Positions 1 to 8,343 of a stretch of 64,000 bases of DNA are shown one piece after another. The stretch covers positions 1 through 64,000 of the forward strand of contig DDWQ01000005.1 of assembly GCA_002345745.1 (NCBI GenBank). The letters run 5' to 3'. This stretch comes from Candidatus Moranbacteria bacterium UBA2282. GTDB lineage: Bacteria > Patescibacteriota > Minisyncoccia > Moranbacterales > UBA2206. The notes below the pieces were generated by a model. That model was not told where the DNA came from. It saw only the letters and a program-made list of their open reading frames with translations, and ran no database searches. A program made the position numbers and the translations under genes. How positions within the stretch are numbered: the stretch's first letter is position 1; every line of letters begins with the position of its first letter.

Positions 1-758
1 AGAAAAATATTTTTCTGAATCAATCAGCAGAAGATATTTGTATTTTGAATTGGGATAATGAAATAGTGCGTGAATTTGAAAAAGAAATCAAAGCAGAGAT
101 AATAAAAATATCTAATAAAGAAAAGTTAACTGGACCAACCGTCTTTTTGCAAAACGGTCAGATTATGATTGGGGATGAAGCAGGCACGAAAAAAGTTTTG
201 GCTGTTTCCGAAATAAAAATGAAAGGTGTACATAATTTAGCTAATATTTTAGAATCCGTGGCAGTAACACACTGGATGGGAATTGATGATGCAAAAATTT
301 CCAAAGCAATCACAGAATTTTCTGGTTTGCCACATCGTTTGGAATTTGTGAAAGAAATTTCTGGTGTGAAATATTATAATGACACCGCAGCCACTTCACC
401 AGAAGGCGCCATTGCTGGTATCAATTCATTCTCAGAAAAAATAGTTTTGATTGCTGGTGGTTCGGACAAAAATTTAGATATGACGCAATTAGCAAAAGAG
501 ATTTCTGAAAAAGTTAAGGCTGTTATTTTCTTGCAAGGTGAGGCGACGGATAAAATAATTTCCGCTATGAAAACACATAGCGGTGAACAGAATTTTATTA
601 TTACAAATTCAATGGTTGAGGCAGTGCGTGAGGCACGAGAATTAGCTTCTGCAGGTGACGTGATTTTGCTTTCGCCTGGATCAGCTAGCTTTGGTTTATT
701 TTTGAATGAATTTGATCGAGGAGACAAATTTAGAGAGACAGTTTTGTCTTTGAAATAA
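1..758 (+). CDS. murD: UDP-N-acetylmuramoylalanine--D-glutamate ligase, C-terminal part (truncated by window edge)
   Basis: Mur ligase that adds D-Glu to UDP-MurNAc-L-Ala in the cytoplasmic stage of peptidoglycan synthesis. The reading frame is open to the first base of the window (frame beginning at base 3), so the N-terminal domain and the ATP-binding P-loop lie upstream. Visible Mur landmarks are NDTAATSP at the central/C-terminal domain border, LIAGGSDKN, and the MurD-type C-terminal motif LLSPGSASFGLF followed by FDRGDKF. The family is usually about 450 aa, so roughly half is present. No terminator is obvious before the next gene. The dcw-type genes mraZ, rsmH and an ftsL-like gene lie at the far end of the window, so murD is not adjacent to that cluster start here. 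Confidence 0.93.
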   Translation, partial: KNIFLNQSAEDICILNWDNEIVREFEKEIKAEIIKISNKEKLTGPTVFLQNGQIMIGDEAGTKKVLAVSEIKMKGVHNLANILESVAVTHWMGIDDAKISKAITEFSGLPHRLEFVKEISGVKYYNDTAATSPEGAIAGINSFSEKIVLIAGGSDKNLDMTQLAKEISEKVKAVIFLQGEATDKIISAMKTHSGEQNFIITNSMVEAVREARELASAGDVILLSPGSASFGLFLNEFDRGDKFRETVLSLK

Positions 759-805
759 AATTTTTTAGATAACTATAAGAATTAAAGAAGTGAAAAAATA
801 ATATT

Positions 806-1945
806 ATGTTTCTATCAAAACAGAATAAGGAGCAGATAAAATATTATCGGGAAATGTTGAAAACTATCGGGTCTTTGTCGCGTCTTTTTTCGGAAAGTAA
901 TGAGCCATACATACAATACAGAATTGCAGAAAATCTTTTTTGTAAATCTTTTGTTGCTAAAAATTTATCTAGAACTGATTGTTCGGCAGATGCTTCTAAG
1001 GGAAAATTGGGGATAGGAATCAAGACATTTTTAGAAAAGAACGGAGCTACAATGCAGAAAGTAGCAGAATTTAACAGTGAGCACATTTTGTTTAGTGATT
1101 TGGATGTTAAGGCAAAAATACTAAAAATTTCTGAATTAAGAAATAAGCGAATTGAGGCGACAAAAAGAATTTTTGGTCTTGAAAATATGATATATCATTG
1201 TGTCACTAGAAAAAAGGGTAGGATATTGGTTTATGAAACTCAGATGGAGCTTGTGAGAATCGGAAAGATTAAAAAAATAAACAAAAAGAAAAATATCATA
1301 AGCTTCAGTGATAGTCTTAATGAATATTCTTTTAACATTACAAAGAGTACTTTGTATAAGCGATTTACAATGAAAGATCCAATATTTGATCTTCCTGTAA
1401 AAATACTTGAAGATCCATTTGAGGCCTTAGAAGAAATGTTCAGAAAAATAGAGCTTCCATTTGGGTTCACCTCAATTAAAGAGCTTGAACATATTTTCTT
1501 ACCTCTATATTCAACTAGATCATCGGAAAATTTTGTTCCAGAAAAAAGTGGGCTCAATCAATGGAACGCATTAGGTAGGACTCGCAATTCAGATGAGGTC
1601 TATGTTCCAATCCCAGCCTGGATTCACAAGATTTATCCAAATTTCTTTCCCAGAAGAGATCAGACATTTGTGTTGACATTGCCTAATGGAAAAGAAATGA
1701 GTGCGAAACTTTGTCAGGAAAATTCAAAAGCATTAATGAGTAATCCAAATTCGGCTCTTGGACAATGGTTATTGCGCGATGTACTCAATTTGAAAGATGG
1801 AGAGCTACTTACCTATGAAAAACTTGAAGAAATTGGACTTGATTCAGTTGTGATTTATAAGACTGAGAATGGAAAGTACGAAATAGACTTTACAAAAATT
1901 GGTTCATATGAGGAATTCAGTGTGAAAAATAATCCTAAAGGATAA
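806..1945 (+). CDS. Type II restriction endonuclease with NgoFVII-like C-terminal DNA-recognition domain
   Basis: Probable restriction enzyme partner of the convergent methyltransferase, with only 5 bases between the two stop codons. The last third (about residues 246-345) carries the SGLNQWNA, EVYVPIPAWIHK, FFPRRDQ, KALMSNPNSALGQWLLRDVL pattern that I associate with the B3-like DNA-binding domain of NgoFVII/BfiI-type enzymes. The N-terminal region has acidic residues near 58-62 followed by GIGIKTF (69-75), which could be a PD-(D/E)XK-type active site. I see no HKD motif, so a PLD-type nuclease is unlikely. No Shine-Dalgarno is visible before the ATG. The nuclease class is inference. The R-M assignment is supported by the neighbour and the C-terminal motifs. 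Confidence 0.72.
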   Translation: MFLSKQNKEQIKYYREMLKTIGSLSRLFSESNEPYIQYRIAENLFCKSFVAKNLSRTDCSADASKGKLGIGIKTFLEKNGATMQKVAEFNSEHILFSDLDVKAKILKISELRNKRIEATKRIFGLENMIYHCVTRKKGRILVYETQMELVRIGKIKKINKKKNIISFSDSLNEYSFNITKSTLYKRFTMKDPIFDLPVKILEDPFEALEEMFRKIELPFGFTSIKELEHIFLPLYSTRSSENFVPEKSGLNQWNALGRTRNSDEVYVPIPAWIHKIYPNFFPRRDQTFVLTLPNGKEMSAKLCQENSKALMSNPNSALGQWLLRDVLNLKDGELLTYEKLEEIGLDSVVIYKTENGKYEIDFTKIGSYEEFSVKNNPKG

Positions 1946-1950
1946 GCTAG

Positions 1951-3522
1951 TTAATTTGTCATTGCAAGCATCATTTTTTTTGCAACTACTTCTAATACAG
2001 TTACGGTCACAGAATTTCCAGCTTGTTTGTAAAGTGCAGAGTCAGCCAAATTCGGAAGATTGAAATCTTTTGGAAAACCTTGCAATCTGAAACATTCAAT
2101 TGGAGTTAGCTTTCTGATTCCTTTTTTGTCTTTGATAATTGGAACATTGTGTCCACCCATGCCCATATTGGCAGTAAGAGTGGGACAGACGCCTTTTTTA
2201 TTTTCCCGGACATATTGCCGTCTCCATTGATAAACCTTACCTTCTTCTTTCACAAATCCCTTAAGCTTTGCGAAAAGAGGCTTGCCGTTATAATAATATT
2301 TTTCTGGCACATTTTTTTCTAAAAGGTCGGTAACTTTTACTTTTAATTTTTGCGGTTCAGGAAATTCAAATTTATCAGTGTAACTTTTATTTTTAAATCC
2401 AATAATGTATATTCTTTCTCGATTTTGCGGAATATTTCCATATTCCATGCTATTTAAGACTTTAGTTTTGACATGGTATCCCAAGTCTTCTAGGGTTTGA
2501 AGAATTATTGTAAAAGTTTTTCCTCCATCATGTCCTTTTAAGTTTTTTACATTCTCCAAAAGAAATCCAGCGGGGTTGCGAGCCTCTAAAATTCTTGCAA
2601 CATCGAAGAATAAATTACCTCGGTCTTTTTCATCATTAAATCCTTTGCGGTAGCCAGCTATGGAAAAGGCCTGGCAGGGGAATCCACCTAAAAGAAAATC
2701 GAACTCAGGCAAATCATCAATGCCTAGTTTTCGTATATCTTCTACGACGAGTTTTGATTTTTTGAAATTCAAGTCATAGGTGGGTTTGCAATTTTTTTCA
2801 AAATCATTTGCAAATACAGTTTCAAAGCCTGCATTTTCAAAACCAAGTCTGATGCCCCCAACTCCTGCAAATAAATCAAGAGTTCTAAAAAGTTTTTGTT
2901 TTATTGGAGTAATGTTGTTTTCAAGATTTCTTTTTATTTCAACAACTACGCCTCTAATCTCAACTTCTTTTCTATATATCGGAAGCATTGCCTGATTGGC
3001 AGGTTGCAAGCGAAATCTATTCTTCTCTTGGTAAATTTTTTTTAGCGTGGCTTCATTGTCATCAATTATTGCGACAACAGTCTGTCCATTTTCAGCAACA
3101 GATTGTTTTTTGATAATGACAATATCTCCGTCGAATATTCCTTCATCAATCATGCTATTTCCTTGGACTCGCAAAGCATAATAATTTCCCGGCTTGTTAA
3201 CGGTGCTTGTGGCTATCATTACATTTTCGCCACTTGTTTCAACGGCTTCAATTGGCTGTCCAGCCGCAATAATTCCAACTAAAGGAACTTTGAGGAGGTT
3301 ATATGAATTCTTTTTTTTTAATTCTATACCTCTGGCAGAGCTCCCATTTTTTTCTATGAAGCCTTTTTTCTCCAAAGCTTCAATATGTTGGTGCACAGTT
3401 GAAAGAGCAGAAAGCTTGAAATGCTTTCTAATTTCTTCAATAGTCGGAGATATTTTTTTCTTGTTGATGTAGGATGTTACAAAATCTAATATTTGTTTTT
3501 GTTTTTTGGTTAGTGTAGACAT
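1951..3522 (-). CDS. LexA repressor/autoprotease fused to DNA (cytosine-5) methyltransferase
   Basis: One uninterrupted 523-aa frame holding two complete proteins. Residues 1-66 are a LexA winged helix-turn-helix. Residues 78-200 are the LexA S24 peptidase domain, with the Ala87-Gly88 cleavage site (IIAAGQP), catalytic Ser123 (GNSMIDEG) and Lys161 (EATLKK). From about residue 212 follows a C5 methyltransferase with FAGVGG (218-223), the catalytic PCQ (282-284), ENV (323-325), the QNRERIYIIG motif, a target-recognition region, ECFRLQGFP and QAGNSV. The start at 3522 matches the canonical LexA N-terminus (MSTLTKKQKQILDF); an upstream in-frame ATG at 3585 would add 21 unlike residues. It is convergent with the restriction enzyme gene. 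Inference: DNA binding by the LexA part could autoregulate the R-M locus, and RecA-stimulated cleavage would cut the DNA-binding domain away from the methyltransferase. Confidence 0.93.
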   Translation of the reverse strand: MSTLTKKQKQILDFVTSYINKKKISPTIEEIRKHFKLSALSTVHQHIEALEKKGFIEKNGSSARGIELKKKNSYNLLKVPLVGIIAAGQPIEAVETSGENVMIATSTVNKPGNYYALRVQGNSMIDEGIFDGDIVIIKKQSVAENGQTVVAIIDDNEATLKKIYQEKNRFRLQPANQAMLPIYRKEVEIRGVVVEIKRNLENNITPIKQKLFRTLDLFAGVGGIRLGFENAGFETVFANDFEKNCKPTYDLNFKKSKLVVEDIRKLGIDDLPEFDFLLGGFPCQAFSIAGYRKGFNDEKDRGNLFFDVARILEARNPAGFLLENVKNLKGHDGGKTFTIILQTLEDLGYHVKTKVLNSMEYGNIPQNRERIYIIGFKNKSYTDKFEFPEPQKLKVKVTDLLEKNVPEKYYYNGKPLFAKLKGFVKEEGKVYQWRRQYVRENKKGVCPTLTANMGMGGHNVPIIKDKKGIRKLTPIECFRLQGFPKDFNLPNLADSALYKQAGNSVTVTVLEVVAKKMMLAMTN

Positions 3523-3555
3523 AAGACTATTAAATATAAAATTAATTATATTTAT

Positions 3556-3584
3556 ATTATATACCGAAAATTTACCGAAGTACA
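3556..3584 (-). promoter_or_regulatory. Candidate promoter/operator of the lexA-methyltransferase gene
   Basis: On the minus strand a TATAAT (3561-3556) lies about 35 bases upstream of the LexA start. Directly upstream are two direct copies of TTCGGTA (3579-3573 and 3568-3562) exactly 11 bases apart, inside the presumed spacer between a weak -35 (TGTACT, 3584-3579) and the -10. Repeats of one helical turn between promoter elements are a typical repressor-site placement. That this is the operator bound by the LexA domain is inference. Confidence 0.45.
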
Positions 3585-3618
3585 CTTTTAGTTATCCACA
3601 GTCGTTGCGAATGATTAA

Positions 3619-3647
3619 TTGTCAAAATAATTACTATTGTGTATAAT
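3619..3647 (+). promoter_or_regulatory. Candidate sigma-70 promoter, lipase copy 1
   Basis: TTGTCA (3619-3624), 17-base spacer, TATAAT (3642-3647), about 140 bases before the lipase ATG. The rest of the 3586-3788 gap holds a weak hairpin followed by six T (about 3734-3756) and an A-rich leader. Confidence 0.5.
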
Positions 3648-3788
3648 TCAAGTGTGAAAAATAAAAATACAAGATGCATTGCGATAGTCGCCAGAAATTT
3701 TTCAGTATATCTGAGAACTTTTGTGTCAAACGGCTGCGGATTATTCCGTGGTTTTTTAATATCTAAAAAATAAAAAACAAACAAAAAA

Positions 3789-6700
3789 ATGCACAAAACA
3801 ATCAAAAACATAGGTGTCATAATTTTCATTGCTATCTTCGCCATTAGTCCCTTGCAAATTAATTTGCAAGCTCTTTCCAAAAATGTTGTAGTGGGTGAGA
3901 CTTTGCAATTAGAAGAATTATATATCAGCGAAAACACAACTTGGAACAATGATACCAATCTATCAAATTATGGAAACATCTATGTTGATTGGGGTGTAAC
4001 TTTGACCATTGAAAAAGGAACACAACTAGCATTTCGTCATTTGCAGATCGATGGCAGCGTTGTTGCCAAAGGTACTAAAGAAGAAAAAATAAAATTAACC
4101 GGAATTCCACTAACTTTTGAAGAAGGCGGACTGTATGATCCACGTTGTTCAATGTCGCCAACAGCCACGATTGAATTTAGCGCTCCTGGGGATTATGTGG
4201 AAGATCCAGAATCTATTTTTGAATTTGTAGAATTTTCCCAAATGGGTGGAGAATATTCATATGATACAGACAATTGTCCAAGTCTAGGAATGAATAACAG
4301 TATCAAAGATATGTTTTTTCCAACAGTCTATGCATCTCCGGTGAATCCAGTTGCTCCAGCTATGACTTTCTATTCAGGCCGAGTGAAAATGAGCAACTGT
4401 GATTTCAAAAACAATGCCTATGCGGATATAAAAGTTGAGACGGAATATGGTGAATGGAATTCACAAAGTTATCTGCATATCGAAAACTCCAACTTCCAAA
4501 ACAACTCTCAAGATACAGCTGTCATAGCTAAAGTTACAAAACCAGATGTATATAGCTCACTTTTTGAAAGCTGTTTCAATGAATGCAAACTCAATTACCC
4601 AGATGACTATATGATTTATGGTCCAATTTGTAATAGCTATTGCACAAATGTCGCAGGCAGTGACCCGAGTTTTCATGACAAATCCAAAGTTCTTTTGAAA
4701 AACAATTGGTATGGCGATTCAGCTGGTCCAGAAATTGAATCTGTGCCAAATGTGGGTGGGGAAAAACTAATTGGTGACTACACTTCAGAAAGTTGGAGTG
4801 CAACAGAAATTGAAAATTCTGTAGTGCCAGTGACGACTGGTGGAGCATCCAACGTCCTTTTTTTGCCAGGATTGGAGGCGAGTCGGTTGTATAAAGATGG
4901 AATAACTGAAAATCAACTTTGGGAACCTAATCGCAATGATGATGTGGAGAAATTATTTTTGGATGAAAATGGAAAAAGTCTAAACCAAAATGTGTATACA
5001 AAAGATATACTTGATGAGGTAAATGTATCACTATTAGGACAAAAAAATATATATAAATCATTTGAAGCTGATTTGAAAAAGTGGAAAAATGATGACAAAA
5101 TTATCAATGATTATTCGGCTGTGCCATATGACTGGCGATTGTCGCTGGAAGATATTTTAGAGGGAGGCACAATTTCAGATGGAGATCATATCTCATATAC
5201 TGGAAAATCAATCGCACCATATATTATTCGCGAATTAAGAAGATTGGCGAAAACTTCCAAATCTGGCAAAGTGACTATTGTGGCACATTCCAATGGTGGA
5301 CTGTTGGCAAAAGCTTTGACTAATAAATTAGGAGTAGAAGCTGAAAGTCTGATTGACAAGATTGTTATGGTGGCTGTGCCACAAGTTGGAACACCGCAAG
5401 CAATTGGTGGACTTTTGCATGGCTATGACCAAGGTTTGCCTGCAGATTGGCTACCTTTGCTTCTGTCGCCTAAAACTGCTCGAACATTGGCAAATAATAT
5501 GTCGAGTGCGTATAATTTGCTTCCATCCAATGCATATTTCAATGGCAATGGTAGTGAAACAAGCACACCAGTTATTTCTTTTGAAAATGGATCACTCACG
5601 CAACCATTCATCAATAAATATGGCAATGAAATTGACACCCCAACCAAATTACATAATTTTCTCTTGGACTCGGAGGGAAAAGTTTCAGTCGATTCAGATA
5701 ATGTTGTCAGTCCAAGCACAATCAATGCAAAATTATTAGGCTATGCCAAAGATGTGCATCAATTACTTGATGATAATTGGTCAGTGCCATCATCAATTTC
5801 TGTCTATCAAATTGCTGGTTTTGGCGAAGAGACACTGGGGAAAATACGATATTGGACAGGCATAGAATGTGTGAAAACATTTCACAGTTGGTGTTTGAAA
5901 TATCAGCCAAAATTACAATATTCACCCGAAGTAGTCATTGATGGTGATGGTACAGTGGTAGCACCGAGTGCTTTGGCGATGAGTGCAGATGCAGAAAATG
6001 TGAAGAGGTTTTGGGTAGATTTAAAAAAATACGACACGCTTCTTAATTGGGAAAGAGAGCATGCTGATATTCTTGAAGTTTCAGAATTAAGAAGTTTCAT
6101 CAAAGACAATATTTTAACTCGAAAAAATACGGAATTCCCGCAATTTATTTCAGACTCAATGCCATCCAATAATTCCGAAAAACGCTTACATTACATTTTG
6201 CATTCGCCATTAGCACTTTCCGCACAGGACACATCTGGCAATGAAATTAGTGCTTCAGTTTCGACGATTCCTGGGGCAACATACAGACGCTTTGGCGAAG
6301 TGCAATTCATCTCTTTGCCAGCTTCTGTGGCACACGCAGTGATGCTCACTGGACTGGCAGAAGGCTCATTCACATTGGAAATGCAGGAAGTGGAGAACGA
6401 CGCCGTGGTGGCAGAAACAACTTTTGCCGGTATTCCATCTTCAGACAAAACCAAAGTCACAATAGAGGTGACTGACGGCACAATTGAAAATGCTTCACCA
6501 CTGGCTGTGGATTTTGATGGAAACGGTGTAATTGAATTTTCACTAGAACCAAAAGTTGGTGAAACAATCACGCCACTTATTTTAGATCAAACTCCGCCAG
6601 AAGCCAGAATGTTTTTTGACACTCAGACTAATTTAATAAAGGTAGAAGGAATTGATGAAAATCCAACTACAGTGACCTATGCAACATCCATGATATCCAA

Positions 6701-7145
6701 AAAGAATCAAAATCATAATGAAAGATATGCTAGCAAGGTGACCACAGCTACAGTTGCTGATCAGGCGGGAAATGTCACAATTCTCAAATATACAGAAAAG
6801 TTTGTGAATCATAATCGCAGAGTGGCTGTTGAGCTCAATTCAATCAGCTACAATGGCGTCGTGACCAATCTTTATGATACAATAGCAAAGTACAATTGGA
6901 CTCTGGGCAGAAAAGATGAGGTATATAGAATGTTTGCGACCAATTTGCACACAGCCTCTAGTACAGTCGAATCACACTATCGACCAAAACAAAATATCAC
7001 GATGATTATGACGAGACCACAAGAACTAGATGATAATCGTGATGATGACAATGATGCTGATAGGCGAGCAACCAAACAAAAATTGGCAGGTCTAGTTATC
7101 CCTGCGCTGGTGACCAAACAGGGCGTAGTTGAGATTAAGTATTAA
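3789..7145 (+). CDS. Secreted LCAT-like alpha/beta-hydrolase (lipase/acyltransferase), copy 1
   Basis: A 1118-aa exported protein. It has an N-terminal hydrophobic signal segment (about residues 5-30), then a repeat-rich beta region to about residue 330, then an alpha/beta-hydrolase of the lecithin:cholesterol acyltransferase type. The strand/oxyanion motif LFLPGLEASRLY is followed by PYDWR, the nucleophile elbow AHSNGG (Ser501), VIDGDGTVV (Asp720) and REHADIL (His758), which together make a plausible catalytic triad. A long beta-rich C-terminal region follows. The substrate is unknown; a membrane or host lipid ester is the natural guess for the family. A near-identical paralogue starts at 39028. 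A small membrane-protein gene follows 18 bases downstream in both loci, so the two are probably co-transcribed. The start is A-rich and lacks a Shine-Dalgarno. Confidence 0.85.
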   Translation: MHKTIKNIGVIIFIAIFAISPLQINLQALSKNVVVGETLQLEELYISENTTWNNDTNLSNYGNIYVDWGVTLTIEKGTQLAFRHLQIDGSVVAKGTKEEKIKLTGIPLTFEEGGLYDPRCSMSPTATIEFSAPGDYVEDPESIFEFVEFSQMGGEYSYDTDNCPSLGMNNSIKDMFFPTVYASPVNPVAPAMTFYSGRVKMSNCDFKNNAYADIKVETEYGEWNSQSYLHIENSNFQNNSQDTAVIAKVTKPDVYSSLFESCFNECKLNYPDDYMIYGPICNSYCTNVAGSDPSFHDKSKVLLKNNWYGDSAGPEIESVPNVGGEKLIGDYTSESWSATEIENSVVPVTTGGASNVLFLPGLEASRLYKDGITENQLWEPNRNDDVEKLFLDENGKSLNQNVYTKDILDEVNVSLLGQKNIYKSFEADLKKWKNDDKIINDYSAVPYDWRLSLEDILEGGTISDGDHISYTGKSIAPYIIRELRRLAKTSKSGKVTIVAHSNGGLLAKALTNKLGVEAESLIDKIVMVAVPQVGTPQAIGGLLHGYDQGLPADWLPLLLSPKTARTLANNMSSAYNLLPSNAYFNGNGSETSTPVISFENGSLTQPFINKYGNEIDTPTKLHNFLLDSEGKVSVDSDNVVSPSTINAKLLGYAKDVHQLLDDNWSVPSSISVYQIAGFGEETLGKIRYWTGIECVKTFHSWCLKYQPKLQYSPEVVIDGDGTVVAPSALAMSADAENVKRFWVDLKKYDTLLNWEREHADILEVSELRSFIKDNILTRKNTEFPQFISDSMPSNNSEKRLHYILHSPLALSAQDTSGNEISASVSTIPGATYRRFGEVQFISLPASVAHAVMLTGLAEGSFTLEMQEVENDAVVAETTFAGIPSSDKTKVTIEVTDGTIENASPLAVDFDGNGVIEFSLEPKVGETITPLILDQTPPEARMFFDTQTNLIKVEGIDENPTTVTYATSMISKKNQNHNERYASKVTTATVADQAGNVTILKYTEKFVNHNRRVAVELNSISYNGVVTNLYDTIAKYNWTLGRKDEVYRMFATNLHTASSTVESHYRPKQNITMIMTRPQELDDNRDDDNDADRRATKQKLAGLVIPALVTKQGVVEIKY

Positions 7146-7163
7146 TTATTTTATTAAAAAAAT

Positions 7164-7580
7164 ATGACGAAAAAAAGTGTTCTTGTAGTCAACAGCATCG
7201 CAATTATATTGCTTTTGACATTAGCTTATACGCAAAGCGGAACTAGCTGTTACTCAACTGTTTGGTGTAATAAACTTTGGGATGCTATCAATAGAGTAGG
7301 TGAAATGTTATTTATTTTTATTCCAGTTTTACTTTTCTCCCTCATCACCTACAAAATGCGTGACGAAGTTTTTCAGGCTTGGTGGAAATTTGCCCGCTGG
7401 TTTGTGCCGGTGATTATGCTGGTTACTCTTCTAATCAACTCTCAAAGCCGAGGTGGTGGAATGGGTATCAGTGGTGCTATATCTAGTAGTTTCAACTTAT
7501 TTATAATTGGCATTTTCTACGCAATTTTTGTCATAACCTCTTTGGTCAAAATAACGCTGGCGTATCGGCGGGTGAAATAA
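7164..7580 (+). CDS. Small multi-pass membrane protein, companion of lipase copy 1
   Basis: A 138-aa protein with about four hydrophobic segments: N-terminal, about 47-65, 78-93, and 108-130. I do not recognise a family. It follows the lipase gene by 18 bases. The homologous gene follows lipase copy 2 (42391-42801). From base 7332 to the stop codon the two genes are identical for 249 bases, while the first 55 or so codons differ strongly. That sharp boundary points to gene conversion or recombination of the 3-prime half. A role in anchoring, exporting or regulating the secreted lipase is inferred only from the conserved pairing. Confidence 0.7.
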   Translation: MTKKSVLVVNSIAIILLLTLAYTQSGTSCYSTVWCNKLWDAINRVGEMLFIFIPVLLFSLITYKMRDEVFQAWWKFARWFVPVIMLVTLLINSQSRGGGMGISGAISSSFNLFIIGIFYAIFVITSLVKITLAYRRVK

Positions 7581-7663
7581 ATTTAATCAATGCAAAAAAG
7601 TTGAACTTTTAAGTTAGCACGGCTAGTGCAAATGTTTAACATTGAAAATGTGTGATTAAATAC

Positions 7664-7693
7664 AAAAAAAGAACTAGCCTGTGCTAATTCTTT
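7664..7693 (-). terminator. Terminator downstream of tRNA-Ile
   Basis: On the minus strand an 11-base stem (AAAGAATTAGC / GCTAGTTCTTT, one mismatch) with a 4-base loop runs into a T tract, directly after the tRNA pair. Confidence 0.7.
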
Positions 7694-7698
7694 GTATG

Positions 7699-7772
7699 TG
7701 GGCGTGCTTAGATTCGAACTGAGGACCTCGTCATTATCAGTGACGCGCTCTAACCAACTGAGCTACACGCCC
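7699..7772 (-). tRNA. tRNA-Ile (GAT anticodon)
   Basis: A 74-base cloverleaf on the minus strand: acceptor GGGCGTG/CACGCCC, D-arm TAGCTCAGTTGG, anticodon stem CGTCA/TGACG with loop CTGATAA (anticodon GAT), and T-loop GTTCGAATC. The discriminator is A. The CCA end is not encoded, so a CCA-adding enzyme is needed. Confidence 0.96.
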
Positions 7773-7840
7773 ATATTATGTCGTCGCAAAACGACTCCTA
7801 ATTTAAAATTATAAATTTAAAATTTAAAATTAATTTCGGG

Positions 7841-7914
7841 TGGACCCTGGGGGATTCGAACTCCCGGCCTCCTCGGTGCAAGCGAGGCGCTCTAGCCAAC
7901 TGAGCTAAGGGCCC
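7841..7914 (-). tRNA. tRNA-Ala (TGC anticodon)
   Basis: A 74-base cloverleaf on the minus strand: acceptor GGGCCCT/AGGGTCC with one G-U pair, anticodon stem CCTCG/CGAGG with loop CTTGCAC (TGC), T-loop GTTCGAATC, discriminator A, CCA not encoded. It lies 68 bases upstream of tRNA-Ile, the same Ile/Ala pairing that often sits in rRNA spacers, but no rRNA is present here. Confidence 0.96.
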
Positions 7915-7939
7915 ATTTATTTTTCAACAACTATAATTC

Positions 7940-7967
7940 ATTATACATTAAAATATAATATTGACAA
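7940..7967 (-). promoter_or_regulatory. Promoter of the tRNA-Ala/tRNA-Ile unit
   Basis: Minus strand TTGTCA (7967-7962), 16-base spacer, TATAAT (7945-7940). The -35 overlaps the -35 of the divergent secE promoter, so the two promoters may interfere. Confidence 0.65.
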
Positions 7968-7989
7968 GTGCTAGGATATGATATAAACT
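7961..7989 (+). promoter_or_regulatory. Promoter of secE-nusG-rplK-rplA
   Basis: TTGACA (7961-7966) with TAAACT 17 bases downstream (7984-7989) or TATAAA at 15 bases. The same ATATGATA-TATAAACT arrangement occurs before rpsP near 47896. It is followed by a GCC/GGC hairpin with a T run (7999-8018) that could act as an attenuator in the leader. Confidence 0.6.
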
Positions 7990-8094
7990 TATATATAGAA
8001 AAGCCTTAGGGGCTTTTTAAAAAAGCTTTAAAAATGCATTAAGCTAATAATGGCTTACGCAAAGCATATTTATCAATAAAAGATGCGAATAGTT

Positions 8095-8152
8095 GCGAAT
8101 GTATAAAAAATTTATTCGAATACATTCAATTACTAATTAGCGACAATTAGCA
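8095..8152 (+). promoter_or_regulatory. Leader module shared by secE and rplJ
   Basis: Three words, GCGAATGT (8095-8102), ATTCGAATA (8114-8122) and TAATTAGCGACAATT (8134-8148) then GCAT, occur in the same order and spacing before rplJ (48617-48676). Both copies end at the start codon. The function is unknown. The element may be a dispersed repeat or a shared translational control site. Confidence 0.5.
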
Positions 8153-8153
8153 T

Positions 8154-8342
8154 ATGGCAAATAAAGTAATAACATTTTTGCAGGAAGCTCGGACTGAATT
8201 AACAAGAGTCAATTGGCCAAGCAAAAAACAAACAATAAATTACACAATCCTTGTCATTGCGATTAGTGTTGTGGGAGCTATTTTTCTCGGAAGTTTAGAC
8301 TATTTTTTTAGTTATTTATTAAAAACATTTATTATAAAATAA
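8154..8342 (+). CDS. secE: Preprotein translocase subunit SecE
   Basis: A 62-aa single-membrane-span subunit of the SecYEG channel. The N-terminal amphipathic part ends in EARTELTRVNWPSKKQ, the SecE signature, followed by one transmembrane helix (about 27-50). This is the short form of SecE usual in Gram-positive-like and CPR bacteria. nusG starts one base after its stop codon, in the classic secE-nusG order. Confidence 0.95.
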   Translation: MANKVITFLQEARTELTRVNWPSKKQTINYTILVIAISVVGAIFLGSLDYFFSYLLKTFIIK

Positions 8343-8343
8343 T

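Noticed and set aside
374..727. Open frame of 117 codons antisense to murD
   Set aside because: Mirror of a conserved gene with no ribosome site and no family-like motifs; one of many such shadows on both strands.
3734..3756. Terminator-like hairpin with six T on the plus strand before lipase copy 1; a similar CCGTGGTTTTTT word at about 38246
   Set aside because: The stem is short with wobble pairs and no plus-strand gene ends just before 3734. The shared word may be a leftover of the duplication, but evidence is thin.
7699..7914. Remnant of an rRNA operon (Ile-Ala tRNA pair)
   Set aside because: No 16S or 23S sequence is present on either side within the window.
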